This document shows positions 26,151-34,662 of a stretch of DNA of 64,000 bases, in pieces. The notes beneath the pieces were generated by a model. That model was not told the origin of the DNA and searched no databases. It worked only from the letters and a program-made list of their open reading frames with translations. Position 1 is the first letter of the stretch; each line of letters starts with the position of its first letter. The stretch covers positions 21,640 to 85,639 of IMG/VR virus record IMGVR_UViG_3300044614_000397. One strand, 5' to 3'. Origin of the DNA: a virus. The position numbers were made by a program, and so were the translations under genes.

Positions 26151-27232
26151 TTGATATGCAAAAAAATCAATTGATGCCAAAAGTAATGGTCTATAGCGGA
26201 GTCTTAGATAATACAGAATTTATTACTTCAACAATTAAACAATCGGAAACTGAAGAAAACCAGGGTAAATATTACATAAATAAGTGGGGCAATTGGGGTC
26301 GTATAGGAACAAGCACACAATTAAAAAATTGGTTATTTAGTTTAAGTAACGGATCTCTGCTAAACGTTGGAGACGAATCTGATGAATGCTGTAATAAAAG
26401 AAATTGGTTTTTGCTAGAAAAAGAGGGAGACAGCCTGCGCCACAAGTGTGATAAGGTTATAGGTGAAACTAGAGTTCCCCCAGAAGATTTAGAATGGTTT
26501 GAAGATAATAAGAATAGTTTAATAAATGACAATGACTCCATAGATCAAAGAACTGCTTTGAATAGTATAAGAAAAGCGTATAAAAAAGTTTTACTAGACT
26601 ATATAAAAGATTGGGGAGCAGACGAATCTTTTGATAAAGTAAATAATTTTAATCTTAAAGATGGTTCATGGCAGATACCTAATTTTGGTATATTGCATCA
26701 TTCTAAAACCCCAGATGATTATTCTATGTCTATGACTTATCATACAGATACTCATCAATATGATACAGAGCGTGGCGGAAATCATTTTATCTTAACAATT
26801 ACAATGTATTTAAACGATGACTATGAAGGTGGCGAGCTTACATTTTTAAATGAAAATGATGGAGATGTAATTCACTATAGACCAAAGGCTGGGGACATAA
26901 CTGTTTTCCCATCAGCAGTACCATATTGGCACGGGGTAGAAAGAGTTGAATCGGGCGACAGGTATCTAGTAAGAACCTTCTTGGCCAAAGAATTCGAACC
27001 GTCAGATTTATGGAAAAAAAATGCAGAGCATTATGGATTAGAAGAATATAAAAAAATGGAGTACGAAAGAATATCCAAAGAGTATAACGACCCTAAATAT
27101 TTTAGATTAGCGGTTTATGAAGACGATATTGTTACTAAAAATAGCAATGGGTCTATTCATATAGGTGACTACACTGGAATGGTTGGTTTCCCTTTTAACG
27201 TAAATAAAAAAAGAGGATACTATAAAAACTAA
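26147..27232 (+). CDS. 2OG-Fe(II) oxygenase, prolyl-hydroxylase type
   Basis: This 361-residue protein has a C-terminal half with the P4Hc set: YHTDTHQY (Fe-binding H-x-D), TMYLNDDYEGGELTFLNEN, the distal AVPYWHGVERVESGDRYLVRTF (His and 2OG-binding Arg). It would hydroxylate a protein or nucleic acid using oxygen and 2-oxoglutarate. The N-terminal 180 residues are a separate domain without recognised motifs. GTG at 26147 overlaps the previous stop; ATG at 26156 is the alternative. One of at least five such genes here. Confidence 0.85.
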   Translation: MIDMQKNQLMPKVMVYSGVLDNTEFITSTIKQSETEENQGKYYINKWGNWGRIGTSTQLKNWLFSLSNGSLLNVGDESDECCNKRNWFLLEKEGDSLRHKCDKVIGETRVPPEDLEWFEDNKNSLINDNDSIDQRTALNSIRKAYKKVLLDYIKDWGADESFDKVNNFNLKDGSWQIPNFGILHHSKTPDDYSMSMTYHTDTHQYDTERGGNHFILTITMYLNDDYEGGELTFLNENDGDVIHYRPKAGDITVFPSAVPYWHGVERVESGDRYLVRTFLAKEFEPSDLWKKNAEHYGLEEYKKMEYERISKEYNDPKYFRLAVYEDDIVTKNSNGSIHIGDYTGMVGFPFNVNKKRGYYKN

Positions 27233-27242
27233 AATTCATTGG

Positions 27243-28007
27243 ATGCAAAGACACAGCGACGACTCGTTGCACGAACTAAAATTTTTATCAAGTAAGTTAG
27301 AGTCTTGCGGGTACGAGTCTGTCCTTTTAGTATATCATTCACTACTACCAGACTATATGATAAGAGTTGCAAACATCATAGACGCTGATCATAGTTTAAA
27401 ATATATGTTTGCAATTAGGACATATGCCATAAGCCCAGAATATTGTGCAATGATGTGTGAAGCTTTTCATTTAATTGATCCAAAAAGAATTATTTTAAAT
27501 ATCGCAGCTGGGGATCTAAAGCCAGAGGAGACCAGCCTTGAAGACGTTGTTAGAATAGGCGGGTTTTTAAAAGACTATTCAGATAGGGTAGAGTATACTT
27601 CAGAGTGGTTAGAAAAGTTTTTGAATTTAAGATATTTTAAAAATAAGCCAGAGCTGGTTGTAAGTGGTACTTCTTCAAAAACAATTGATAACTCAGAAAG
27701 ATATGGTGATATACACCTAGCCATGCTGTCAAGCTATAAGGATGGACTCAGTGTAAACACAGGAAGAAAAATGGCTGCCTGCCCAGTTATTATAAGAGAT
27801 ACTCACGAAGAAGCCGAGGCTGTGTTTGAGGCCGAAGAAAATAGAATGACTAAGTTTTCTATGATTTATGGGACGGAAGATGAAGTAATTGAAAAAATTA
27901 AAAAGCTTGAAGATATTGGAATAACAGACTTCCTGCTTAACTCAGATAGAGAAAACGAAGATGAAAAAATTCATAAAATGGTAAAGAAAATGTTAAAGGG
28001 GAACTAA
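27243..28007 (+). CDS. Luciferase-like (LLM) flavin-dependent oxidoreductase
   Basis: This 254-residue protein follows the SsuD/luciferase order: SCGYESVLLVYHS near 20, MFAIRTYAISPEYCAMM near 56, RIILNIAAGDLKPEE near 83, LVVSGTSSKTIDNSERYGD near 140, IYGTEDEVIEKIKKLEDIG near 202. Such enzymes use reduced flavin or F420, the latter being common in Actinobacteria. The family N-terminus normally begins before this ATG: upstream in frame is ATA-AAA-ACT-AAA-ATT-CAT-TGG, after AGAGGA, so translation may begin at ATA 27222. Confidence 0.75.
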   Translation: MQRHSDDSLHELKFLSSKLESCGYESVLLVYHSLLPDYMIRVANIIDADHSLKYMFAIRTYAISPEYCAMMCEAFHLIDPKRIILNIAAGDLKPEETSLEDVVRIGGFLKDYSDRVEYTSEWLEKFLNLRYFKNKPELVVSGTSSKTIDNSERYGDIHLAMLSSYKDGLSVNTGRKMAACPVIIRDTHEEAEAVFEAEENRMTKFSMIYGTEDEVIEKIKKLEDIGITDFLLNSDRENEDEKIHKMVKKMLKGN

Positions 28008-28009
28008 AA

Positions 28010-28195
28010 ATGCCTATATACGAATACAAATGCGAGTGTTCGCCAGAAGAGATTGTCTCAAAAGAAAGATCTATAACTTCTGTTGAGCCTAACTATCTAT
28101 GTAATGAATGTGGTAAAAGGTTGCAAAGACATTACGGTTCTTTTGGTATACAGTTTAAAGGTAATGGCTTTTATAAAACAGATAATGTTAAGTAA
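28010..28195 (+). CDS. FmdB-type zinc-ribbon protein
   Basis: This 61-residue protein begins MPIYEYKCECSPEE, continues CNECGKRLQRH and ends GNGFYKTDN. This is the FmdB/CxxC-SSSS putative regulatory domain. It lies 2 bases after the luciferase-like gene, suggesting a joint redox or regulatory role. FmdB proteins are reported next to amide-metabolism genes, but their action is unclear. Confidence 0.8.
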   Translation: MPIYEYKCECSPEEIVSKERSITSVEPNYLCNECGKRLQRHYGSFGIQFKGNGFYKTDNVK

Positions 28196-28210
28196 TTTAA
28201 ATTAACATTC

Positions 28211-28251
28211 TGCTATAATATCTAAGTAAGCAAAAATATTGCATTACTTAG
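28211..28251 (+). promoter_or_regulatory. Extended -10 promoter and long 5' stem-loop of the PA14 gene
   Basis: TGCTATAAT (28211-28219) is followed by a stem CTAAGTAA (28222-28229) with TTACTTAG (28244-28251) and inner GCAA/TTGC. The stem ends in the AGGAG Shine-Dalgarno, so the hairpin could also mask the ribosome site. CTAGTTGACTAG (28259-28270) covers the TTG start. Confidence 0.65.
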
Positions 28252-28262
28252 GAGATACCTAG

Positions 28263-31064
28263 TTGACTAGAAAGTTAAAGTACTTTTTAACCAGCCTTTT
28301 TATTATTGGCTGGCTTTTCCTTTTTGGGCCCAGCATTGCAAATGCTGATGAGCCAACAGTTCAAGTAACTCCAGCTAATCCTTCTTCAGATACCGCTACA
28401 ACAACCACTCCTATTACAGTTGAGACAGTTGCAGATAAGGTTGAAGCGGCAGCAGAGACATTGCAGGCAGCAGCAGAAACACAAGCAACTGCTATAACTA
28501 CTACAATTCAAGCAAATGTTCCTAATACAACAACAGAGCAAGCAGCTACAATTGCTACCACACAAGAGCCAATTGCTACTGCAGTAGCAGAGGCTACAGT
28601 AAAGGTCCAGCAAGCTACAACAGCAATACAGTCTGCAGAGACAGCATTACAGATTGCAACAACAGCGGTGGCATCTGTTGAATCACAAACGGCAGTGGTT
28701 ACCCAAGCAACAACAGTTGTTGAGTCATCTACAGCAACAGTTACTACAGCAACATCAGCAGTTGAATCTCAAACAGCAGTAGTTGCCTCAGACCAATCTG
28801 CTGTAGCAGCAGCACAAGCAGTAGTTGATTCAAATACGTCACCTGGATTAAATGTAACTATTTATAGCAATCCAGGAACAGCAGGGTCTCCAGCTCAGGG
28901 AGGAACAGTTGTATATACTGGAAAAGATACTAATGGTATTAATGAGCAATGGGGTAGCGGAGGGCCAACAGTAAATGGTGGAACCACTACAGTAACAGAA
29001 ACATTTGCAAATGGAACAGCCACAGTTGTTTCAGTAGCACCCGTTGGTGGTGTTTCTATAGGAGGTAACTGGTCAGACTCTGCTGGGAAAACAGATGTTG
29101 TTAGTGGATCAGCATTAACAATAATTAATCCTTCAGCAAATGTTGTTATTGACGTAAATCCATCTAACACTGGAACTGTAACTCAAGTTACAATGGGTGT
29201 ATATGCTAAAAATGGTGATACAAATATAATTACAGTAAATACAGATGGGACTGCTACTACAACAGTAATGGAAAATAATGTCACTGGAAATGTTATGGAT
29301 AACGGATTTACTTCAACAGAAACAGTAACTGGAACAAATATTGATACAGTTACAATTACAAAAGATTCAGATTATTATATTGTAGATAATATATCTGTAA
29401 CTAAAACAACACAAACTACGGTTACAGAAGATTTTCAAGTTAAATGGGACGGTTTATGGACACCACAATCTACAGGAACACAGTATATAACAGCACCAGC
29501 AGATGACGGCGTAAAGCTATATCTTGACGGGCAGCTTGTGATTAATGACTGGGTAGATAAAGGTGGTGGTGGATCCACTGCTGACGTTGAAACAACGGCT
29601 GGTATATCAAAGACTTTTGAAATGTGGTATTACGAAAACGGTGGTGGAGCTGCAGTATCTTTAATGAGATATACAGGATCTGGGTGGGAAGTAATACCTG
29701 CATCAGAATTTTCTACATCTTCAGCAAGCTCTGCCCAAATAGCAACATTAAATGCTGCTAAGACAACCTTGGCAAACGATACAGCTACTTTAAATACTCT
29801 TCAGCAAAACTTAACAACTGCAAATGAGAACCTAACAACTGCTAACCAAAACCTAACAACTGAGCAGGAGAATCTAGCAATTGCTAATCAAAATTTACAG
29901 GTTGCAATTCAAACAGCAGACTCTCTTGCTAATACAGCAACAACAAAAGTAAATGAAGCAGTAACTGCAATGACAAATGCTACTCGGGTTACTACAAATT
30001 ATTATGCAGAACAGCAAGCATTAGCACAAGCAGCTGCACAAGCTGCAGCGCAGGCTGCAGCACAACAAGCCGCACAAGAAGCTGCAGCAGCGGAAGCAGC
30101 AGCAGCTCAAGCAGAAGCACAAGCAAAGGCAGCCGCTGAAGCAGCGGCTAAAGCAGAATCAGAAGCCAAAGCAGCTGCAGAAGCTGCAGCAAAAGCAGAA
30201 GCAGAAGCAAAGGCAGCCGCTGAAGCAGCGGCTAAAGCAGAAGCAGATAGAGTTGCTGCTGAGGAAGCAGCAGCTAAGGCAGAGGCAGATCGTGTAGCAG
30301 CAGAAGAGGCTGCAGCAAAAGCAGAGCAAGAGGCTAAAGAGCAAGCGGAAGCAGATGCAAAAGCAGAAGCAGATAGATTAGAAGCAGAAGCAGAGGCTGC
30401 AAGAGAAGCTGAAGAGCAAGCAAAGGCAGAAGCCGAAGCTAAGGCACAAGAAGAAGCAAACGCTAAAGCAGAAGCAGAAGCAAAGCAAGCAGAAGCAGAT
30501 AGATTAAAGGCGGAGGCGGAAGCAAAAGAAGCAGAGAAAGAAGCCCTTGATAAAGCAATAGAAGATGCTAAAGAAGGTAAAGAATTAACTGAAGAACAAA
30601 AAGATGCAGTAGTTGAAAGTCTTATTGAAGATCTAAAGCCAGGAGAAGCAGTAAGTTCTGCAGATATTAAAGCATCTGGAATTGAATATAAAGATCTTCC
30701 ACCTGCAACACCAGTAGATGTTAGAACAGATGAAAATGGAAATGCAGTTGTAATTACTGCAGAAGTTGCAGCACAGGTAGAGTTACTTCAAAATCCAGGT
30801 GCATTAGTAGAGGAATTATTTACAAATCCAGCAGCAGCATTGGCTGCATTTGGAAGCATAGGTGCAGATATGTCTGATGAAGAAAGAGAAGAGGCAACAG
30901 ATATGGTTGTTGCTACAGTAGTTGCAGCAGGTGCTGCAATTAACGCAGCAGCCGTTGCCACAGGAGGAGCCACAGGAGGTGGCACAGGAGGCGGAGGAAG
31001 TTCTGGAGGAGGTGGCGCTTCAGGTGCCAATTCACCAGGTTCACGAGGAGGTAGAAAATGGTAA
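28263..31064 (+). CDS. Secreted PA14-domain protein with long Ala-rich coiled coil
   Basis: This 933-residue protein starts at TTG. Residues 1-28 form a signal peptide (basic start, hydrophobic core, SIANA before the cut). Then come Thr/Ala-rich helices, a PA14-like domain near 395-480 (PADDGVKLYLDGQLVINDW), a Gln/Asn coiled coil, about 200 residues of A-E-A-K repeats, and a Gly/Ser-rich end. PA14 domains bind carbohydrates. The protein may decorate the cell surface or the virion; its own strong promoter implies high expression. The repeats make length variation likely. Confidence 0.75.
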   Translation: MTRKLKYFLTSLFIIGWLFLFGPSIANADEPTVQVTPANPSSDTATTTTPITVETVADKVEAAAETLQAAAETQATAITTTIQANVPNTTTEQAATIATTQEPIATAVAEATVKVQQATTAIQSAETALQIATTAVASVESQTAVVTQATTVVESSTATVTTATSAVESQTAVVASDQSAVAAAQAVVDSNTSPGLNVTIYSNPGTAGSPAQGGTVVYTGKDTNGINEQWGSGGPTVNGGTTTVTETFANGTATVVSVAPVGGVSIGGNWSDSAGKTDVVSGSALTIINPSANVVIDVNPSNTGTVTQVTMGVYAKNGDTNIITVNTDGTATTTVMENNVTGNVMDNGFTSTETVTGTNIDTVTITKDSDYYIVDNISVTKTTQTTVTEDFQVKWDGLWTPQSTGTQYITAPADDGVKLYLDGQLVINDWVDKGGGGSTADVETTAGISKTFEMWYYENGGGAAVSLMRYTGSGWEVIPASEFSTSSASSAQIATLNAAKTTLANDTATLNTLQQNLTTANENLTTANQNLTTEQENLAIANQNLQVAIQTADSLANTATTKVNEAVTAMTNATRVTTNYYAEQQALAQAAAQAAAQAAAQQAAQEAAAAEAAAAQAEAQAKAAAEAAAKAESEAKAAAEAAAKAEAEAKAAAEAAAKAEADRVAAEEAAAKAEADRVAAEEAAAKAEQEAKEQAEADAKAEADRLEAEAEAAREAEEQAKAEAEAKAQEEANAKAEAEAKQAEADRLKAEAEAKEAEKEALDKAIEDAKEGKELTEEQKDAVVESLIEDLKPGEAVSSADIKASGIEYKDLPPATPVDVRTDENGNAVVITAEVAAQVELLQNPGALVEELFTNPAAALAAFGSIGADMSDEEREEATDMVVATVVAAGAAINAAAVATGGATGGGTGGGGSSGGGGASGANSPGSRGGRKW

Positions 31065-31240
31065 GAATACTAAAAAATATAATCAAGGATCTAATTGATC
31101 AAGCTTGGACCCTTCTTGGTATGTTCATTGCTTGGGTCGTTTTAGACGGCAGTGCAAAAACTATAGTAGGTTATGGAATTATAGCCACAACAGCTCTATG
31201 GGTAGTTACAAGCCCTGCTAGAAATAAAGACTCAGAATAG
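31058..31240 (+). CDS. Small membrane protein with two helices
   Basis: This 60-residue protein has two hydrophobic segments (TLLGMFIAWVVLDG and IVGYGIIATTALWVV) and a charged tail. It overlaps the preceding gene by 7 bases and lies in the lysis/envelope cluster, so a holin-like or anchor role is possible. Confidence 0.6.
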   Translation: MVRILKNIIKDLIDQAWTLLGMFIAWVVLDGSAKTIVGYGIIATTALWVVTSPARNKDSE

Positions 31241-31242
31241 GG

Positions 31243-31248
31243 TATAAT
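31243..31248 (+). promoter_or_regulatory. Leaderless-type -10 element for the lipoprotein gene
   Basis: TATAAT lies 6 bases before the ATG at 31255, the spacing found at other leaderless starts here. The -35 region is poor. Confidence 0.5.
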
Positions 31249-31254
31249 AGGGGT

Positions 31255-31470
31255 ATGAGGAAATTAATCACTATTGCCCTATCTGGGCTATTAATGCTAT
31301 CATTAACTGGATGCGATTCTTTAAACAGATACCGCTATCCTTGTCAGGACCCTGCAAATTGGGAACTTTCAGAATGTAATCCTCCAGAATGTGAAGCCTC
31401 ACAGACTTGTACAAAAGATGTAATAAAAGTTACACCTACTACACCAGAACAGGAAATAACAAATGGCTAA
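31255..31470 (+). CDS. Predicted lipoprotein
   Basis: In 71 residues, MRKLITIALSGLLMLSLTGC gives a signal peptide with a lipobox (SLTGC), so Cys20 should be lipidated and anchored to the outer face of the membrane. The mature part has six more Cys. It precedes the holin/endolysin group and could be a spanin-like or superinfection-exclusion lipoprotein; both are inferences. Confidence 0.75.
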   Translation: MRKLITIALSGLLMLSLTGCDSLNRYRYPCQDPANWELSECNPPECEASQTCTKDVIKVTPTTPEQEITNG

Positions 31471-31870
31471 AGAAAGATTGACGGCTGCAGACTTAGATGC
31501 TCGATTAAAGTTTATTCTAGGAATAACTCTTGGAAGCATTTTGTTCCTAACAGCACTTGGAATTATTTATGGGTTGTTGTTCGTAACACAGCCTATCGGT
31601 GCTCAGTCAGAAAATGATAAAATGTTTTTTAATGTTCTAGGTAGCATTGCAACATTTATTACAGGAACATTAGCTGGTATCCTTATTGGAAACTCAGGAG
31701 CTAAAGATATTATGGCAGCCCAACTTCAAAACAAAGAGATGGATGCAAAGAATACACAGGCGGATAAAAAGCTTGAAGCAGAGATTGATGCAACTGCTGC
31801 ACGTTTGGCAGCAAAGCCAGACGGAGCAATGCCAGAAGCTCAACCAGTTGATGAAGATTGGGATAAGTAA
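31463..31870 (+). CDS. Two-span membrane protein, holin candidate
   Basis: This 135-residue protein has helices near 15-45 (FILGITLGSILFLTALGIIY) and 60-80 (FNVLGSIATFITGTLAGILI), then a charged coiled tail. Position two genes before the endolysin and the two-helix topology fit a holin. Confidence 0.6.
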   Translation: MAKERLTAADLDARLKFILGITLGSILFLTALGIIYGLLFVTQPIGAQSENDKMFFNVLGSIATFITGTLAGILIGNSGAKDIMAAQLQNKEMDAKNTQADKKLEAEIDATAARLAAKPDGAMPEAQPVDEDWDK

Positions 31871-31872
31871 TC

Positions 31873-32076
31873 ATGGCAGATTCAGCTAAAAGAACACTAC
31901 TAAAAACAGCAAGCTGGGAAACATTTCATCTAGTTGGAGTTGCTGGAGTAATTTATTTATTTACTGGTGAATGGGAATACGCAAGTCTTGGAGCCCTACT
32001 GTATATAGGTTGGGAAGCACTAGGCTACTTTCTTCACGAAAGAGTCTGGGTAAAATTTGGGAATAAGGTGAAGTAA
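31873..32076 (+). CDS. DUF2061-like membrane protein, second holin candidate
   Basis: In this 67-residue protein LLKTASWETFHLVGV and YFLHERVW match the DUF2061 family (small membrane proteins with a W-x-x-x-H/T core and a final H-E-R-x-W). It is joined to the endolysin gene by TAATG. A role in membrane permeabilisation is plausible. Confidence 0.65.
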   Translation: MADSAKRTLLKTASWETFHLVGVAGVIYLFTGEWEYASLGALLYIGWEALGYFLHERVWVKFGNKVK

Positions 32077-32651
32077 TGGCAGATCAAGGAACAGCAGCAC
32101 GTCTTATTGAAGTTGCTACAGCAGAAGTAGGAACCATTGAGGGTCCGAAAGATAACGAAACTAAATACGGTGCTTTTATGAAAGCAAACTTTCAGCCATG
32201 GTGCGGAAGTTTTGTTAACTGGTGTGCAAACGAAGCTGGAGTAAAAATTCCTAACACTGTTTATACACCAAGCGGTGCACAAGCATTTAAGAAAGCTGGT
32301 CAATGGATTGATGGAGATATTGCAGATCCAGAACCAGGAGATATTGCCTATTTTGATTTCCCATCAGATGGCGTCGATAGAATTTCTCACGTTGGAATTG
32401 TTGTAAAAGACAATGAAGACGGAACTGTATGGTGTATTGAAGGAAATACTACTTCAAAGAAAAAGGGAAGCCAGCGAAATGGCGGAGAGACCTGCAAACA
32501 ACTTCGTGCTTTCAAGAAAAACAAAGCAGGCGTAATGATTTCAATCGTAGGATTTGGTCGTCCAAAGTTTAAGGCTGCGGGTGAAACACCTACAACAAAG
32601 ACTAAAGCAGAAAAAACATCCACTGCAAAGTGCCCTACTTGCGGTAAGTAA
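32076..32651 (+). CDS. Endolysin with CHAP amidase/peptidase domain
   Basis: This 191-residue protein has a CHAP core QPWCGSFVNWCANEAG near 43 (catalytic Cys), PGDIAYFDFP near 92, ISHVGIVVKDN near 110 (catalytic His) and VWCIEGNT. It would cut peptidoglycan peptide or amide bonds at lysis. A C-terminal linker ends TAKCPTCGK, a single Cys pair. It has no signal peptide, so it needs the upstream membrane proteins. Confidence 0.88.
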   Translation: MADQGTAARLIEVATAEVGTIEGPKDNETKYGAFMKANFQPWCGSFVNWCANEAGVKIPNTVYTPSGAQAFKKAGQWIDGDIADPEPGDIAYFDFPSDGVDRISHVGIVVKDNEDGTVWCIEGNTTSKKKGSQRNGGETCKQLRAFKKNKAGVMISIVGFGRPKFKAAGETPTTKTKAEKTSTAKCPTCGK

Positions 32652-32795
32652 ATGAATACATACAGAGTCAAAATAGAGATTGATGCAGAAGTAGAGGCAT
32701 TCTCTTCAGAAGACGCTGTAGATTATGCTAATGATATATTCGGCATAGACGATGAAGTTAAAAATGTTAAAGTTGTTAGTGTAAAGGAAAAATAA
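32652..32795 (+). CDS. Small acidic protein, 47 residues
   Basis: MNTYRVKIEIDAEVEAFSSE has the fold pattern of a short ferredoxin-like beta-alpha-beta protein, with VKNVKVVSVKE as the last strand. It lies one base after the endolysin. Function unknown. Confidence 0.55.
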   Translation: MNTYRVKIEIDAEVEAFSSEDAVDYANDIFGIDDEVKNVKVVSVKEK

Positions 32796-32796
32796 T

Positions 32797-33579
32797 ATGG
32801 CAAAAGAAGGCTACAGGCCAACATCTGGAATGCAATCAGCAGCACGTCGTGCCATAAAGTTAAAAGAGCAGGGAAAAGCTAAAGGCGCAGGAACTGCAGT
32901 AGGCTGGACTCGTGCAGGACAACTAGCTCGTGGCGAAACATTAAGCTTGTCTACTGTTAAAAGAATGTATTCATTCTTCTCACGCCATGAAGTAGATAAA
33001 AAAGGAAAAGATTGGGATAATGCAGAAAACCCTTCAAACGGGAAAATTATGTGGCTTGCTTGGGGTGGAGACGCAGGATTTTCCTGGTCTAGAAAAATTG
33101 TTGAAAGAGAGAAAAATATGAAAAAGTCATTAGAATTAAATGAAATTGTAGAAGAGATTAAAGATATGTTTGATGATGTGGTAAATCCCATCACAAAAGC
33201 TGTAGAAATTGAAATTGAAGAAGAAGACGAAGAAGATGACATGGAGACTACAGAGGGCTGTGATTGTGAAGGCTGCAAGGAGTGTAAGGCTAATGGTGGA
33301 TGTGTTAGCAAAATGTGCAGTGGTCATAAAAAGGTAGAAAAGTCAGACACTCTTACAGATGAAGAAGTTTCTAAGTCGTATGAATCAGATAATGAAGAAG
33401 AAGATAAATGGGATAATATGGAAAAAGCCTGCTGGTCTGGATACACTCAAAGAGGTATGAAAGAAAAGGGTGGCAGAATGGTTCCAAATTGTGTGCCTGT
33501 TGAAAAGGCTTATGACGTAGAAGACAAAGAAGAGCCTAAAATTAAAAAGTCCATATTCAGTGGAACTTTTCTTAAATAA
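32797..33579 (+). CDS. Phage protein with RHEVDKKGKDW and CWSGYTQRGMK motifs
   Basis: This 260-residue protein has an N-terminal part (GYRPTSGMQSAARRAI ... LSLSTVKRMYSFFSRHEVDKK ... IMWLAWGGDAGFSWSRKI), a conserved module I have seen at the start of phage head-maturation and accessory proteins. An acidic linker, a six-Cys zinc-like segment and a C-terminal CWSGYTQRGMKEKGGRMVP motif follow. It may be a head-maturation or scaffold component. Family function is not established to me. Confidence 0.55.
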   Translation: MAKEGYRPTSGMQSAARRAIKLKEQGKAKGAGTAVGWTRAGQLARGETLSLSTVKRMYSFFSRHEVDKKGKDWDNAENPSNGKIMWLAWGGDAGFSWSRKIVEREKNMKKSLELNEIVEEIKDMFDDVVNPITKAVEIEIEEEDEEDDMETTEGCDCEGCKECKANGGCVSKMCSGHKKVEKSDTLTDEEVSKSYESDNEEEDKWDNMEKACWSGYTQRGMKEKGGRMVPNCVPVEKAYDVEDKEEPKIKKSIFSGTFLK

Positions 33580-33582
33580 GTA

Positions 33583-33612
33583 TTGACATAGCCGCAGATT
33601 TTACTGTATAAT
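33583..33612 (+). promoter_or_regulatory. Promoter TTGACA-N18-TATAAT before the WhiB operon
   Basis: TTGACA (33583-33588) and TATAAT (33607-33612), start near 33619; leader ends AAGGAATA before the ATG at 33652. CCGCAG (33592-33597) and CTGCGG (33629-33634) flank the -10 as an inverted repeat. Confidence 0.75.
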
Positions 33613-33651
33613 ATATATCAGTGGGATGCTGCGGTTTATGTTTAAGGAATA

Positions 33652-33879
33652 ATGTTAAATCTAACAGAACTAGGTGTCGAAGTCTTTATCAAGAAGGCCA
33701 AGAATATCACCCCATTTTGGGACAATTACGATCTAGTAATTTGGAAAAAAGATATTAACGGATTTACAAATGTAAAGGGCATGTTCAAAGAGAACACATG
33801 GGGGACAGCAGAAAGAATTTCTGTTGACAGTAACGGAATATGGAAGTTGCCCACAAAGCATGTCAAACATTTTAAATGA
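33652..33879 (+). CDS. Small protein upstream of WhiB
   Basis: This 75-residue protein is beta-rich with several Trp (TPFWDNYDLVIWKKDINGF). It resembles the short beta-barrel proteins placed before regulators in actinophages, but I do not recognise it. It overlaps the WhiB gene. Confidence 0.55.
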   Translation: MLNLTELGVEVFIKKAKNITPFWDNYDLVIWKKDINGFTNVKGMFKENTWGTAERISVDSNGIWKLPTKHVKHFK

Positions 33880-34171
33880 TTTAGGCATAGATGAAGATGA
33901 TCTAGATTGGTTCCATCTTGCAATATGCAGAGGCATGGACACAAATCTATTTTATGAAAAATACGAGTCTGATGCTAATATAGCAAGAAACATAGACGAG
34001 ATGTGTTTTAGTTGTCCAGTAATGAAAATGTGTTATGAATCTGGTACAGATAATAATGAATATGGAGTATGGGGCGGAGTATATTTAAGTTCAGGTTCAA
34101 TAGATAGATCCAAGAATTTACACAAAACAGCAGAAGACTGGAAGAGGTTAAAGAAGAAAAATGTTTATTAA
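33860..34171 (+). CDS. WhiB-family transcriptional regulator
   Basis: This 103-residue protein carries the four Wbl cysteines in order: AICRGMD near 25, then MCFSCPVMKMC (C-x2-C-x5-C) near 50, followed by EYGVWGGVYL near 67. Wbl proteins hold a 4Fe-4S cluster and bind the host primary sigma factor. They occur only in Actinobacteria and their phages. It could redirect host transcription or block superinfection. I start at ATG 33860; ATG 33824 in the upstream gene is the alternative. Confidence 0.92.
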   Translation: MSNILNDLGIDEDDLDWFHLAICRGMDTNLFYEKYESDANIARNIDEMCFSCPVMKMCYESGTDNNEYGVWGGVYLSSGSIDRSKNLHKTAEDWKRLKKKNVY

Positions 34172-34481
34172 TAAAAAAGATATAAATGAGCATTTTAAAT
34201 ACGGAGTAAATGAATGGACTGGCGAACCAAACAAACCTGTTTTTTATACTGAAGAAATGAAGAAGGCAGTCCATCAAGTAAAGAAGCCACCGATGCTTCT
34301 TATGGACATAGTAATGTATCCACAGTTTTTAGCGTTAAGACTGTATGAAGATAATTTTTTACAATTCGAAGGAGCCAAAAAAGAAATGGTTATTGATTAT
34401 GTAGGAAAGGTCAAGCGATTGCTTGAGTCATACGGAGTAAGATGCGAGCTGGAGGGCAAGCCTAGTGAAAGAATACTATGA
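34161..34481 (+). CDS. Unknown protein after WhiB
   Basis: This 106-residue basic protein has a C-terminal helix (KKEMVIDYVGKVKRLLESYGV). It overlaps WhiB by 11 bases and the next gene by 17. No motif recognised. Confidence 0.5.
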   Translation: MFINKKDINEHFKYGVNEWTGEPNKPVFYTEEMKKAVHQVKKPPMLLMDIVMYPQFLALRLYEDNFLQFEGAKKEMVIDYVGKVKRLLESYGVRCELEGKPSERIL

Positions 34482-34662
34482 TGTGGTTCATGTTGTATAC
34501 ATCCATTCAGAGCAATGTCACGGTACTGTTGAAAAACTTGGTGCGTTTGCATCAACGGTTAACTACAATAAGGATGGCATGGAGTACAGCGAATTAATGG
34601 AAAATGAAGAGTTTAGCATCATTGATGAGATAATCTTTAAACATATTGAGGAATCAGAATAA
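34465..34662 (+). CDS. Small protein (GTG start)
   Basis: This 65-residue protein starts with GTG after GGAGGGCAAG. It has a beta strand (DVVHVVYIHSEQCHG) and an acidic end. Function unknown. Confidence 0.5.
   Translation: MKEYYDVVHVVYIHSEQCHGTVEKLGAFASTVNYNKDGMEYSELMENEEFSIIDEIIFKHIEESE

Noticed and set aside
28263-31064. Ala/Glu/Lys repeats as an assembly artefact
   Set aside because: The repeats vary in codon and residue, keep frame for 200 residues and fit a coiled coil.
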